Source of the DNA: Desulfobacula sp.
GTDB lineage: Bacteria; Desulfobacterota; Desulfobacteria; Desulfobacterales; Desulfobacteraceae
Length of the DNA stretch: 54,854 nt
Reading direction: 5' to 3'
Assembly (NCBI RefSeq): GCF_021107415.1
Contig: NZ_JAIOSW010000344.1
Coordinates: forward strand, 1-54,854
The notes below the pieces were generated by a model that saw only the letters and a list, made by a program, of their open reading frames with translations, did no database searches and was not told the DNA's origin. Position 1 is the stretch's first letter. Each line of letters opens with the position of its first letter. Below, piece by piece: positions 16,881 through 25,676 of this stretch. The position numbers were made by a program, and so were the translations under genes.

Positions 16881-17618
16881 CTAAATGGATGGGGACAAAA
16901 TTTCAGCCATTACAACAGAAATATTATCTTTCCCCCCATTGGCATTGGCTTCATGGATAAGGTTCTCAACTTTTTCTTCAATACCTGTCCTTGAATCCAT
17001 GTGCTTTTTAATCAAAGAATCCTCTATCATATCTGTCAGACCGTCTGAACAGAGGAGAAAGAGATCTCCGGAAATAATATTTCCCCTTAAAATATCCAGG
17101 GATGGGTTTTTCTTAATTCCCACTGCCCTTAAAATTACATTCTTAAAAGAATGGTGGGTTGCTTCCGCCTTAGTGATCATGCCCTGATCCAGCTGCTCTT
17201 GCACTAGAGAATGATCAGTGGTCAGCTGTTTTAACTTCCCCCTGCGAAGGCGGTAGGCCCGGCTGTCACCCATGTGACCAAGAACAAAACGATTGGAACT
17301 AAATGCCAGCAATTCCGCTGTGCATCCCATGCCTTTGCGTGCTGAATTGTTTTCTGCATACCTTAATATACTGTCATTGGCAATTTGAAAGGTTTTTTGG
17401 ACCAATTCAGATTCCATATTATCAGTGTCTTGTTTCCTGGAAAAAACTTCCTGGGCTGTCCTGGCAAATATTTGACTTGCTATATCTCCTTCTGCCGCCC
17501 CCCCGATTCCGTCTGCAACAAGGCAAAATCCTTTCTCTTCATTTACTAAAAAGGTATCTTCATTTTTCTTTCTGCGAAGACCTTTATCTGTTTTTCCAAA
17601 CAAAAAAAATCCGGCCAT
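16881..17618 (-). CDS. PP2C-type Ser/Thr phosphatase of the T6SS phosphorylation module (PppA/Stp-like)
   Basis: A 245-residue PPM/PP2C phosphatase. Metal-binding motifs appear in order: KNEDTFLV, LVADGIGGAAEGDIAS, MGDSRAYRLRRGKLKQLT followed by TDHSLV, LCSDGLTDMI, and GGKDNISVVM. It would remove phosphate from threonines placed by the adjacent kinase. Its ATG follows the kinase stop codon after one base, so the pair is translationally coupled. In Pseudomonas the PpkA/PppA pair switches T6SS on and off through the FHA protein; the same logic is inferred here because kinase, phosphatase and FHA genes all sit at one end of a complete T6SS locus. Confidence 0.93.
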   Translation of the reverse strand: MAGFFLFGKTDKGLRRKKNEDTFLVNEEKGFCLVADGIGGAAEGDIASQIFARTAQEVFSRKQDTDNMESELVQKTFQIANDSILRYAENNSARKGMGCTAELLAFSSNRFVLGHMGDSRAYRLRRGKLKQLTTDHSLVQEQLDQGMITKAEATHHSFKNVILRAVGIKKNPSLDILRGNIISGDLFLLCSDGLTDMIEDSLIKKHMDSRTGIEEKVENLIHEANANGGKDNISVVMAEILSPSI

Positions 17619-17619
17619 C

Positions 17620-19230
17620 TTATTTAAACCTTTGAACCATGAATTCTACCAGGTTAGATTCATCATAGGCGATATTCAACCGTTTTCTGAGTTGTGCCAG
17701 GTCATCATTTATTTCTTTCCCTGACTTGTATCTTATGCCTTTATCTTTTTCCAGGCACTTCATAACAATATCATTAAGCTCGTCCGGGACATCAGGCCTT
17801 AATTGGATGATAGGCGTGATATTAATTTTGGGAATGGTGCTCAAGGCTTCCAATTCATTGCTGAAATGATACAGCCTTTTCCCGGAAAGTATTTCATGGA
17901 AGATTATACCAAGGGCGTATAAATCTGACTGGTGATCCGTCTCTTTTCCCAGAGCCTGCTCCGGGGAAAGGTATGACAATTTACCCTTGATCACACCCGC
18001 CTGGGTAAAACTTGGTTCGGATCTGGCCTTGGAAATTCCAAAATCACTTATTTTAACTTCACCTTTAAAGGATATCAGCATATTCTGGGGGCTGACATCC
18101 CTATGAATTATATTCAGAGGTTCGTTGGTTTCAGCACTTTTTTTCGTATGGGAAAAATAAAGCCCTGAACTGATCTTTTGAATCAAAAATATGGAAAGAT
18201 CCACTGGCAGGCCTTTTTTTTCATGGGCCATGATCTCTGCAAGATTTTTTCCATCCACAAATTCCATTACAATAAAGCTTGAATTATGCAGTTTCATAAG
18301 ATCAAAGATCTGTACAATATTTGGGTGTTGAAGCATAGCTGCAAGACGCGCTTCCCTTATGAACATATCCACGAAATCTTGATTCTGGGCAAGATGAGGC
18401 AATATTTTTTTTATGGCAACGGTTCTTTTAAAGCCATCTCCCCGAATGTAGTCAGCCAGGTACAATTCAGCCATTCCACCCTGGGCAATCTTTTTTTTAA
18501 GCAGATAGGGACCCAGTTTGTCTGTCTTTTCAAATTCTTCAAGCAGTCTTGCTCTTTTTTTTCTTAAATACCTGTCCGTAAAAAACAATGCACCGATAAA
18601 AATGATAATATTTATTATCCACAAACCAGCAAGCAGCTTATTGTATTTTTCAAGCGCCTTATCCAATTTTTGGGCATTAACTCCAAAAATAATTTTCCCT
18701 ATTTTAATTTTGGAAAAAAAGATCTCCTTTGTGAAGCTTATTATTGCATTCCCCTTGTAGTTTATCCGACTTATTGAGATATCATCATCTGTTTTCAATA
18801 TTTCGACACCATTTTCAGAAATATATTGATTGCCAATGGCATCAGGCTCGCTATGGGCAATGATTTTCCCATCATGATCAAGGATTGCAGTAAAAACCGG
18901 GTTATTCTTTTTCTCCAACTCTCCCACTGCAACATTCAACGTGAGAATATCGTTCTCCAACATAGGAGCACTGATTTTTTCACCCATATTGGTTACAGCC
19001 TGAAGCCCGGTGTCAATAAAGGTCTCCCTGTGTTCTTCCTGGTAATTTCGAATGGAAAGATGACCAGCCAACGAGATCAGGATAAAAAACAGGAAATAAA
19101 TCACCAGGGGTTTTTTACTTCTGCTTATGAATTCATTCTTTAGTAATCTTCCTGCCAAACCTGCATACGTTCCGGTTGCCAGTTGTTTGGCCCATGTGAT
19201 GGTTGTCGCCACTTTGTCACTGGCAGTCAT
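17620..19230 (-). CDS. Membrane Ser/Thr protein kinase with periplasmic sensor domain (PpkA-like)
   Basis: A 536-residue transmembrane kinase. Residues 41-58 and 202-219 are membrane helices enclosing a periplasmic domain of about 140 residues with the strand pair FTAILDHDGKIIAHS. The cytoplasmic kinase domain spans about 238-515: glycine loop IAQGGMAELYLAD, Lys274 in VAIKK, Glu293, HRDVSPQN with Asp378, DFG Asp396 and the activation segment ending LSPEQALG. GGAG seven bases before the ATG supports the start. Unlike classical PpkA the sensor is N-terminal to the kinase. The gene lies 34 bases after the sensor paralogue and is coupled to the phosphatase. Its likely substrates are the FHA partners of the adjacent T6SS. 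Confidence 0.93.
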   Translation of the reverse strand: MTASDKVATTITWAKQLATGTYAGLAGRLLKNEFISRSKKPLVIYFLFFILISLAGHLSIRNYQEEHRETFIDTGLQAVTNMGEKISAPMLENDILTLNVAVGELEKKNNPVFTAILDHDGKIIAHSEPDAIGNQYISENGVEILKTDDDISISRINYKGNAIISFTKEIFFSKIKIGKIIFGVNAQKLDKALEKYNKLLAGLWIINIIIFIGALFFTDRYLRKKRARLLEEFEKTDKLGPYLLKKKIAQGGMAELYLADYIRGDGFKRTVAIKKILPHLAQNQDFVDMFIREARLAAMLQHPNIVQIFDLMKLHNSSFIVMEFVDGKNLAEIMAHEKKGLPVDLSIFLIQKISSGLYFSHTKKSAETNEPLNIIHRDVSPQNMLISFKGEVKISDFGISKARSEPSFTQAGVIKGKLSYLSPEQALGKETDHQSDLYALGIIFHEILSGKRLYHFSNELEALSTIPKINITPIIQLRPDVPDELNDIVMKCLEKDKGIRYKSGKEINDDLAQLRKRLNIAYDESNLVEFMVQRFK

Positions 19231-19264
19231 AATTATTCTCCAAATTAACGATAAAACATTATTT

Positions 19265-20122
19265 TTATTCGACCGTAACTTTGTTAATAATACCGGTACA
19301 CTGAACTATTATAAGTCGTCTAACCCGGCTTAATTCCTCAATCTTTGCCATATCTTCCAGCAGTACTGGTTTATTAGTTCCAGAATATAATTTAAAAACA
19401 GGAAATTTCTCAAGGTCAGGCATCTGGAAGCCGTTCATAGAAAAGTTCTCATGATTGCCGCAAAGGGGGCATGAAATTTCAGAATCGCCAAAATCCTTTA
19501 AAAAAGGTTTTGGAGAAAATTTTAATTTCGTATTCAAGGCGTTCCACCATGGAAGATAATCCTTATAATTAGCTATTCCAAATAGAAAAACGATTGCCAG
19601 CAGAATTAATACTGCAAAAAGAATAAATGAACGTTTTAACTGCCCGATATTTTCTGTGGCAAGTGTTATGAACACTTCTCCGACCCTGGTACCGGAAAAG
19701 GTAATTTCAGAAGAAAAATTCATCACCCTTTGGTGATTTGAATTGGATATTTTCCAGTAATGAACATCATCAAGTACAGCTGATCTCTGCTTGTTAAGGG
19801 TGAAAAACTGATCCTGGTCAGTATAGGCAATTATTTTATTTTTATGGTCAATAATTGATGCAAAAACCACTTCAGATTTTTCTGTTATTTTCTCTATGAC
19901 CTGGCTTAAGTGTTTGATATCTCTTTCCAAAAGAGGCAATCCGGACTGGCTTGAGATATCTTTTGATATGGAAACACCAATCTTAATTAACTTTTGCTTG
20001 CGATTACCTTCCAAAGTTTGGATGAAGATATAAAAAATTGTACAGAGAACAAACCATGCAACCAGACACCATATCATTTTTTTCCCGGTTAGCTTAATGG
20101 TTCTTTTTGTTTTTGCGGTCAT
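19265..20122 (-). CDS. Membrane sensor protein paralogous to the kinase sensor domain, with cytoplasmic zinc ribbon
   Basis: A 285-residue protein starting MTAKTKRTIKL; GGAAG five bases before this ATG (20122) is preferred to an upstream in-frame ATG (20170). It has two membrane helices (about residues 16-37 and 165-185) around a periplasmic domain containing FASIIDHKNKIIAYTDQD, clearly related to FTAILDHDGKIIAHSEPD of the kinase encoded next. Instead of a kinase, the cytoplasmic part carries ISCPLCGNHENFSMNGF, a CPLCG half of a treble-clef or zinc-ribbon site. It heads the operon with kinase and phosphatase. A plausible role is a co-receptor forming heterodimers with the kinase; this is inferred from the duplication. 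Confidence 0.78.
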   Translation of the reverse strand: MTAKTKRTIKLTGKKMIWCLVAWFVLCTIFYIFIQTLEGNRKQKLIKIGVSISKDISSQSGLPLLERDIKHLSQVIEKITEKSEVVFASIIDHKNKIIAYTDQDQFFTLNKQRSAVLDDVHYWKISNSNHQRVMNFSSEITFSGTRVGEVFITLATENIGQLKRSFILFAVLILLAIVFLFGIANYKDYLPWWNALNTKLKFSPKPFLKDFGDSEISCPLCGNHENFSMNGFQMPDLEKFPVFKLYSGTNKPVLLEDMAKIEELSRVRRLIIVQCTGIINKVTVE

Positions 20123-20231
20123 GTGAACTTCCATCCTCCCAGAAACGCTCAAACCATAACATCCATGCAAAAATGGTCATCATCATCAGGATGCAATGGA
20201 AAAAACTAATAAAAACAATCCATTATTTTGA

Positions 20232-20258
20232 CCTATATAAAAAAAATGTTGCTGTCAA
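20232..20258 (-). promoter_or_regulatory. Candidate promoter of the sensor-kinase-phosphatase operon
   Basis: On the minus strand TTGACA (20253-20258) is followed after 15 bases by TATAGG (20232-20237), about 110 bases upstream of the sensor gene. The -35 is perfect but the -10 and spacing are suboptimal. Confidence 0.3.
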
Positions 20259-20398
20259 GACACTTATGCATTTTTACCCGTTTTTTCACATATAGAGCAT
20301 TGATTATAAGAATTCATAAAATGAAAAAAGTATTGTAATATCATAGGAAAATGTTCATAATACAAAATCATAAAATTGAATCATATTATAGGTTAACA

Positions 20399-21400
20399 AT
20401 GGGTAATGGTAAAGTAGCATTAATACTTACATGTTTGATTTTTGTTATTTTTTTTACATCCTGTGTTGCTAAGAATTCACCCGTACAACACGGGTCTTTG
20501 ATATATAAATCCAATGATTATGCCCTATGCAAACTTGAAAAGGAGGGTTCATTTGCACAGCTTGCCACTATCCATCTTGGAGATAAAAAATGGGTTTGGA
20601 AAATTGAAGACGCCAATAATATAAACACTCTCAGGGAGGACTCTTTTGTGGCAATTCCCTTGAAAGAAAAAAATATGGGAGGACTTTTTGAAAACGGATA
20701 TCAGAGCGTCCCAATTTTATGCTATCATAAATTCGGGACAGATAGAAGCTCCCCTCTTACCATACCGTCCCATGTTTTTAATCAACAGATGAAATATCTT
20801 AAGGATAACGGATACAGGGTTATCTCTCCGAAAAATCTACTGGATTTTTTGGAGTACCGTGGTCAGATACCGAAAAAATCTGTGCTCATTACCATGGATG
20901 ACGGCTACAGGTCTGTATATGATGTTGCCTGGCCCATCTTAAAAAAATATGAATTCACGGCAACTATTTTTGTTTATACCAATTATGTTGGTATTTCTAA
21001 AAAAGCTATGTCCTGGGAGGATCTCAGGACGCTCAAAGCCCATGGGTTTACCATCGGCTCCCACACAGTATCCCACAGGGATCTGACGCAAAAACAGCCG
21101 GATGAAACCGCTGATACTTTTTACAATCATATAAAGGAAGAAGTCTTCCTGTCAAAAAAGATCATAGACAGAGAGCTAAGTCAGGACACCATTTGTCTAT
21201 CCTTTCCATATGGGCGGTACAGTCCAGACTTGCTGAAAATAGCGGAATCTGTCGGATATAGAATGGCAGTTACAGTTGAAAGGGGCAGTAATCCTTTTTT
21301 TTCAAATCCCCTTGCTTTAAAAAGGGATATGATATTAAAAAAGGATATGAAATCTTTTATTTCAAGATTGAAAACATTTAATAACCTCTCTTTAAAGTGA
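20399..21400 (+). CDS. Lipoprotein polysaccharide deacetylase with LysM-like domain
   Basis: A 333-residue predicted lipoprotein when started at 20399 (MGNGKVALILTCLIFVIF, lipobox FTSC at about residue 22); the upstream in-frame ATG at 20351 would put 16 residues before the signal sequence. Residues about 45-95 (FAQLATIHLGDKKWVWKI, then NNINTLREDSFVAIPL) fit a LysM domain. The NodB deacetylase domain follows: ILCYHKF, ITMDDGYRSVYDVAW with the catalytic aspartates, TIGSHTVSHRDLT with the metal histidines, and LSFPYGRYSP. It should remove acetyl groups from peptidoglycan or a polymer in the periplasm. It opens a three-gene operon facing the T6SS array; a role in locally modifying the cell wall for secretion-machine passage is inferred. 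Confidence 0.85.
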   Translation: MGNGKVALILTCLIFVIFFTSCVAKNSPVQHGSLIYKSNDYALCKLEKEGSFAQLATIHLGDKKWVWKIEDANNINTLREDSFVAIPLKEKNMGGLFENGYQSVPILCYHKFGTDRSSPLTIPSHVFNQQMKYLKDNGYRVISPKNLLDFLEYRGQIPKKSVLITMDDGYRSVYDVAWPILKKYEFTATIFVYTNYVGISKKAMSWEDLRTLKAHGFTIGSHTVSHRDLTQKQPDETADTFYNHIKEEVFLSKKIIDRELSQDTICLSFPYGRYSPDLLKIAESVGYRMAVTVERGSNPFFSNPLALKRDMILKKDMKSFISRLKTFNNLSLK

Positions 21401-21408
21401 TATGAGCT

Positions 21409-22860
21409 ATGAAAATTTATAAAATACTGACAACAATAGTACTATTTACAGTGTTGATTTCCGGATGTATCTCATCTTCTAAAAAACCCGATTCACATGA
21501 GCCCGAACTTATCCAGCAACACATTGCAAAGGGAGAATCCCTTGAAAGAGAGAGCCTTTTTTCCAGTGCCCTGGAACAGTATAAGCTTGCTCTTACCATT
21601 GATCCTGAAAATAGAGAAGCAGTCCGGCATAAAAAAGAGATTCTATCTAAGCTTTGGGAAAAAGCACAACTCCATTACAAAAAAGGAGTACGATTTGATG
21701 AACAAGGAAAATATGAATCCGCCAGGAAAGAGTACCTTAGTGCCCTTCAGAACTGGCCTGACTATAAAGAGGCAAAGGAACGGCTGACACCCGGCGGAGT
21801 TTTCGACGAAAGCAAGGATTATATCATCCATACACTCCTGTATGGAGAGAGTGTCTCACAACTTGCCATGATCTACTATGGAGATTTTAAAAAACACTCC
21901 ATCATTGGCAGATTCAATATTTTAAAAGATGTTACAAAAGTTCGTGTTGGAGAAAAACTGAAAATACCTGTCATTGAAAGCGTCACTCTATTGAGCCTTC
22001 AACAGAAGCAGAAAAATTATCTCAATTCACAAAAAACCAAAATTTCTGTTACTGCCGTCAGTGAACCAGAGAAAGAGATAGAGACGGCAACAATAGAAAC
22101 AAGCGCTGAACCTGAAACAATTTTACAACCTGCTGATGAAATCACGGAGCCCAGGCAAGATCCTGTAGAGGAAACTGTACAAGAGACAGTGGTATCTTCA
22201 GAGGAGACTGAACAGGAGACAATTACGCCTTCAGAAAAGACCGAACAGGAGACAATCCCACCTTCAGAAGAGACTGAACAGGAGACAATCCCACCTTCAG
22301 AAGAGACTGAACAGGAAACAATCCCACCTTCAGAAGAGACTGAACAGGAAACAATCCCACCTTCAGAAGAGACTGAACAGGAGGTAATTCCACCATCTTT
22401 AGAAAAAAAAGTTCCAGATCATTTTGTACAGGGAACCAAGCTGTTCAACCAAAAGAAATACCCGGAGGCAATCCCTCTGTTTTTAGCAGCAAAAGAAGTT
22501 GATCCAGACGATGAATCCCTCTCTGATTACCTTTCCAAATCTCATTTCCAGCATGCCTTAACATTGTATAATTCAGAGGACTATCTGTCGGCAAAAGATA
22601 ATTTTGAATCTGCTTTCAAGTATGATAAAAACTGCGAGAAATGCCCGAATTACATTGAAAAATGCCTAACAACATATAAAGAAAAACATTATAATCTTGG
22701 TATCCACTATTTTGGCAAAGAGCAGTTGAATAGAGCAATTGAGGAATGGAAAATGGTTAAAAAAATCGATCCTGATTATAAGGACGTGACACCTAATCTA
22801 AAAAAGGCTGAAATGCTTTTTAAAAGACTTGAAAGTATAAAGCAGAGTACTTCAGAATGA
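21409..22860 (+). CDS. Lipoprotein with TPR, LysM and acidic tandem-repeat linker
   Basis: A 483-residue lipoprotein: signal peptide MKIYKILTTIVLFTVLISGC with lipobox ISGC. Residues about 30-125 are tetratricopeptide repeats (AKGESLERESLFSSALEQYK; HYKKGVRFDEQGKYESARKE), residues about 140-195 a LysM domain (YIIHTLLYGESVSQLAMIYY, ending VRVGEKLKIPVI), residues about 220-335 an acidic Thr/Pro/Glu linker with six exact 11-residue repeats, and residues about 340-475 further TPRs. It would bind peptidoglycan from the outer-membrane side and hold protein partners through its TPRs. It begins eight bases after the deacetylase stop and its stop overlaps the FHA gene start (ATGA). Confidence 0.88.
   Translation: MKIYKILTTIVLFTVLISGCISSSKKPDSHEPELIQQHIAKGESLERESLFSSALEQYKLALTIDPENREAVRHKKEILSKLWEKAQLHYKKGVRFDEQGKYESARKEYLSALQNWPDYKEAKERLTPGGVFDESKDYIIHTLLYGESVSQLAMIYYGDFKKHSIIGRFNILKDVTKVRVGEKLKIPVIESVTLLSLQQKQKNYLNSQKTKISVTAVSEPEKEIETATIETSAEPETILQPADEITEPRQDPVEETVQETVVSSEETEQETITPSEKTEQETIPPSEETEQETIPPSEETEQETIPPSEETEQETIPPSEETEQEVIPPSLEKKVPDHFVQGTKLFNQKKYPEAIPLFLAAKEVDPDDESLSDYLSKSHFQHALTLYNSEDYLSAKDNFESAFKYDKNCEKCPNYIEKCLTTYKEKHYNLGIHYFGKEQLNRAIEEWKMVKKIDPDYKDVTPNLKKAEMLFKRLESIKQSTSE
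22201..22398 (+). repeat. Six tandem 33-bp repeats inside the LysM/TPR lipoprotein gene
   Basis: Six head-to-tail 33-base units, in frame, each coding an 11-residue unit of the form EETEQETIPPS. The central units are nearly identical at DNA level and the outer two have diverged. Slippage here would change linker length by 11 residues without breaking the frame. Confidence 0.95.
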
Positions 22861-23741
22861 AACAGCCTATTTCAATTATTGTCCAGCTTATACACATCCA
22901 CGGCCCCCTGAAAGGAGAAATTCAGGAATTTTCCGGCAATGAGATAGCCATTGGCCGCGACACATCCTGTGATCTTCAATTCCCCCGGGATCTTGTTGTC
23001 ATATCTCGAAAACACGCAAATATAACCAGGGAAGGGAACCAGTTTAAGATTGTTGACCACAGCACCAATGGAACCTTTGTCAATGGCGAGCGGGTAACCG
23101 AGGCCTATCTAAAAAACGGGGATGTGTTAATTTTCACCCAGGGCGGCCCCAAAGTCAGTTTTTTAACCCGGGTTGGTGAAACTATAGAAGAAGCACCTGA
23201 TAACCGGATTCAACCATCCCGGAAGCCCCATAACAGCACTTATGAAATGCCGTCTGAACCTGTGCCTCAACCTGTGCCTCAACCTGTGCCTCAATCTCAA
23301 CCTCCTCAACCCGGAATTCAAGTCGAAACAGTCAAAGCACCCCTGATTATTCAATACGGACCGGTTCTGCAATCATTCAATGAGCTTCCAATAACCATTG
23401 GAACCCATGCAGACTGTGATTTGACATTGGATCATCCATCATTGCTTGAACGACACATTCAAGTTTTTTTCACCCAGGGAAGTTACAGGGTTAAGGACCT
23501 TACCGGTCGTAATCAGGTACTGATAAATAATCAGCCGATTATTTCCCCTTCTGCCTTAACACCAGGAGACAAACTCTTTCTCACAACTAATGGACCCGCA
23601 TTCCATTTTATGGAAGGGGGCCGTATGGCTGAAATAAACATACCACCGCAAGATGAAATAAAAGATATAGATCCCCGGAAAAACATTGAGAAACCTTTAA
23701 AAAAGAAAACAGGATCTGTATTTCAAAAATTCTTTGGTTAA
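22857..23741 (+). CDS. Double FHA-domain protein of the T6SS phosphorylation module
   Basis: A 294-residue protein with two FHA domains. The first (about residues 10-105) has the complete phosphothreonine site: IAIGRDTSCDL, ISRKHANI and HSTNGTFVNG. The second (about 165-260) is less canonical: ITIGTHADCDL, LLERHIQV instead of SxxH, and NQVLINNQ, so binding may be lost or altered. A Pro/Gln linker with three PVPQ units separates them; the C-terminus is basic. It lacks both the TagH C-terminal domain and any signal peptide, so it acts in the cytoplasm. It should read the phosphorylation state set by the kinase and PP2C encoded next to the operon. Confidence 0.92.
   Translation: MKQPISIIVQLIHIHGPLKGEIQEFSGNEIAIGRDTSCDLQFPRDLVVISRKHANITREGNQFKIVDHSTNGTFVNGERVTEAYLKNGDVLIFTQGGPKVSFLTRVGETIEEAPDNRIQPSRKPHNSTYEMPSEPVPQPVPQPVPQSQPPQPGIQVETVKAPLIIQYGPVLQSFNELPITIGTHADCDLTLDHPSLLERHIQVFFTQGSYRVKDLTGRNQVLINNQPIISPSALTPGDKLFLTTNGPAFHFMEGGRMAEINIPPQDEIKDIDPRKNIEKPLKKKTGSVFQKFFG
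23259..23294 (+). repeat. Three tandem 12-bp repeats in the FHA linker
   Basis: CCTGTGCCTCAA is repeated three times without interruption, coding PVPQ units of the linker between the FHA domains. In-frame expansion or contraction would change linker length only. Confidence 0.95.
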
Positions 23742-23749
23742 CTAAAAAA

Positions 23750-25003
23750 TTACACCAAACCTTGAGATGACAATAGTTCTTTTTGAAGGTTGCCGGGTGC
23801 GCGCACTTCAAAAAGTACTCGGTCGGGTTGAAGCATTGCAAGTTCAATGGCAGCTGCTGCACGCTGTCGCTGGAAACCTGTTTTAAGTATATTTATAAAA
23901 TTTTTTAATGACATTTGTTCGCCTTGCAAATAACGGGTATTGTTTTTAAATAATCCTTTGTTCTTATTCCACCATTCTGAAATTAAAGAGGGTTCCGGCC
24001 ATGGGAGGTCTTCATCCTGGTCCAGATCAACATCTTTATCTTCCGGATTTTCTGTTGGGCCTGCTTCAAATCCTTCAGACCACTCGCCTTCAAGATCTTC
24101 ATAGGCGATATCAACTCCGGTAATCATTGTAAATGATTCACCCGCAACCCGGGCTATTTCCGGGACTTCCATCATTTGGATCAGCCATGGAATCATCCCG
24201 GGATCACCGATCACGCCATAACCTGTGGTTGTGAGTCTGATAAATTCCGGTTTTTGCGCGAGCTCTCGCAGCCATGCATGAGCATCTGGAAGGTTCATAT
24301 TTCTAACAGCCATGGCACAGGCTTTTTCTGAATATCTCCCCCCGTCCTCTGCAATATTGCGTAAAACCGAAACAGCAGATTTGCTTTTAAATAGCCCGGC
24401 AGACCAGGCAGCCGAAAATTTGCAGGTTTCATCTTTTTCATTAAAATGATCTGTAAGCATGGGCAAGAGATCTTTTCGCCCCAGTTCACCCACAGCTTGA
24501 AGCGCGCGGGTTCTCAACATAGGATCATCATCAGATAAAGCGGTTATTAATAATTGCCCTGGATCATGCCGATGCACAGCACATGCAGCAAGACCGATAC
24601 GCCGAAAATCCGGGGAATCAACAGACAGAAGATTTTGAACATTGTTGTTTATCTTATCAAAGGATAACCAGCCAAGAGCAGAAATTAAACCGCATGAGAG
24701 TTCATATTCACTGCTGCCTGTTTCAAGAATACTTTGAATTCGATCTTCAATATCACTTTCAAAAGCAAGTATAGATGCCGTAAATACTTCACCTGCTTCT
24801 TCCCATGCAAGCTCATCCTTTACAATTTCCCATCCTTCATTTCCCGCAATACGCAATCCATCAATATGTGCCTCAACGCGATCATCAAGGAGTGTCAAAT
24901 CAGAAAGAGAGTAGTGCGGCTCATGCACTGCATAGTTGCGCTGGAGCCAAAGAAAAGCTGCTTCCTCGGCATGTTGGGACATTATTTCAGGTATTATTGG
25001 CAT
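23750..25003 (-). CDS. HEAT-repeat T6SS-associated protein (TIGR02270 family)
   Basis: A 417-residue protein of the TIGR02270 family found with DUF2169/DUF4150 genes in T6SS loci. The family opening is seen in IPEIMSQHAEEAAFLWLQR, followed by HEAT-type repeats (IGLAACAVHRHDPGQLLITA; LRTRALQAVGELGRKDLLPM; CKFSAAWSAGLFKSKSAVSV) and an acidic region EDKDVDLDQDEDLPWPEP. The ATG at 25003 begins exactly where the family does; an open frame 20 codons upstream overlaps the PAAR gene and gives a non-family extension. The last gene of the T6SS array, it converges on the FHA gene. It probably acts as an adaptor or chaperone for loading onto the VgrG/PAAR spike. Confidence 0.87.
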   Translation of the reverse strand: MPIIPEIMSQHAEEAAFLWLQRNYAVHEPHYSLSDLTLLDDRVEAHIDGLRIAGNEGWEIVKDELAWEEAGEVFTASILAFESDIEDRIQSILETGSSEYELSCGLISALGWLSFDKINNNVQNLLSVDSPDFRRIGLAACAVHRHDPGQLLITALSDDDPMLRTRALQAVGELGRKDLLPMLTDHFNEKDETCKFSAAWSAGLFKSKSAVSVLRNIAEDGGRYSEKACAMAVRNMNLPDAHAWLRELAQKPEFIRLTTTGYGVIGDPGMIPWLIQMMEVPEIARVAGESFTMITGVDIAYEDLEGEWSEGFEAGPTENPEDKDVDLDQDEDLPWPEPSLISEWWNKNKGLFKNNTRYLQGEQMSLKNFINILKTGFQRQRAAAAIELAMLQPDRVLFEVRAPGNLQKELLSSQGLV

Positions 25004-25040
25004 TTTGATAATTTCTTTATTCCTTTTATTAAATTTTCCT

Positions 25041-25676
25041 TTAGTTGGACTCATTGAAATCATCGTTCGGTGGAGAGCTTAATATTCGGTTTAAAACGTC
25101 TTTACCGGCAATTTTACTATCTTTGTAATCAATGGGACCATTTGATAGTTTCTTTTTCTTTTTCTTTTTCTCTTTATCAAGCTCTTTTTTGCCAAGATCC
25201 TTTTTGCCTTTCGCTCCTTCAGGCTTTTCAATGTCTATAGCCATAGAATCAATATATGGCCAAGGCGGCGTATTCCCTGGCATCGACATATGATTATGTG
25301 TCGTCAAATCCAAATGGCGCACCACATTCATTCCCTCAAACTTCACATTTATGGACCAGCTGTTGAAGTATACTTTACCCATGTTTGTGCTGGTGAGAAC
25401 ACCCTTCTTTGCCGCACTGCCCGCCTCATCTCCAGTGCTCTTTTTAAAATATGACTTATTCTTCTGCATCACTTCTTTTCCTGAAATTTTGACCTTTTTA
25501 GTGCCGGAAGTCATATCTTTGGCCATTCCTGTATTTGGATAGGGAATCGGCACTCCCGGGGGTGTGGTCGGATTTTCAGGGGGCGTAAAAGCGACATCAG
25601 GAAAGGCACAGATAGACTTACCATCTGCCGCCTTGCAGGATATTTCCCTCCCATTGGCAAACACATCATTTCCCAT
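25041..25676 (-). CDS. PAAR-like spike tip protein (DUF4150 family)
   Basis: A 211-residue DUF4150 protein, a PAAR-like domain that caps the VgrG trimer and punctures the target membrane. Typical motifs are NDVFANGREISCKAADGKS, a proline-rich strand region with VPIPYPNTGMA, and HLDLTTHNHMSMPGNTPPWP. After the PAAR core the last 45 residues are a basic lysine-rich tail (KEKKKKKKKL) with no recognisable toxin domain. GGAGG is seven bases before the ATG, whose A is also the last base of the preceding gene's stop codon (TAATG). Confidence 0.9.
   Translation of the reverse strand: MGNDVFANGREISCKAADGKSICAFPDVAFTPPENPTTPPGVPIPYPNTGMAKDMTSGTKKVKISGKEVMQKNKSYFKKSTGDEAGSAAKKGVLTSTNMGKVYFNSWSINVKFEGMNVVRHLDLTTHNHMSMPGNTPPWPYIDSMAIDIEKPEGAKGKKDLGKKELDKEKKKKKKKLSNGPIDYKDSKIAGKDVLNRILSSPPNDDFNESN

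Noticed and set aside
20351..20398. Upstream ATG of the deacetylase gene
   Set aside because: Would place 16 polar residues before a clear lipoprotein signal peptide.
22201..22398. CRISPR-like repeat array
   Set aside because: Units are contiguous 33-base coding repeats without spacers.
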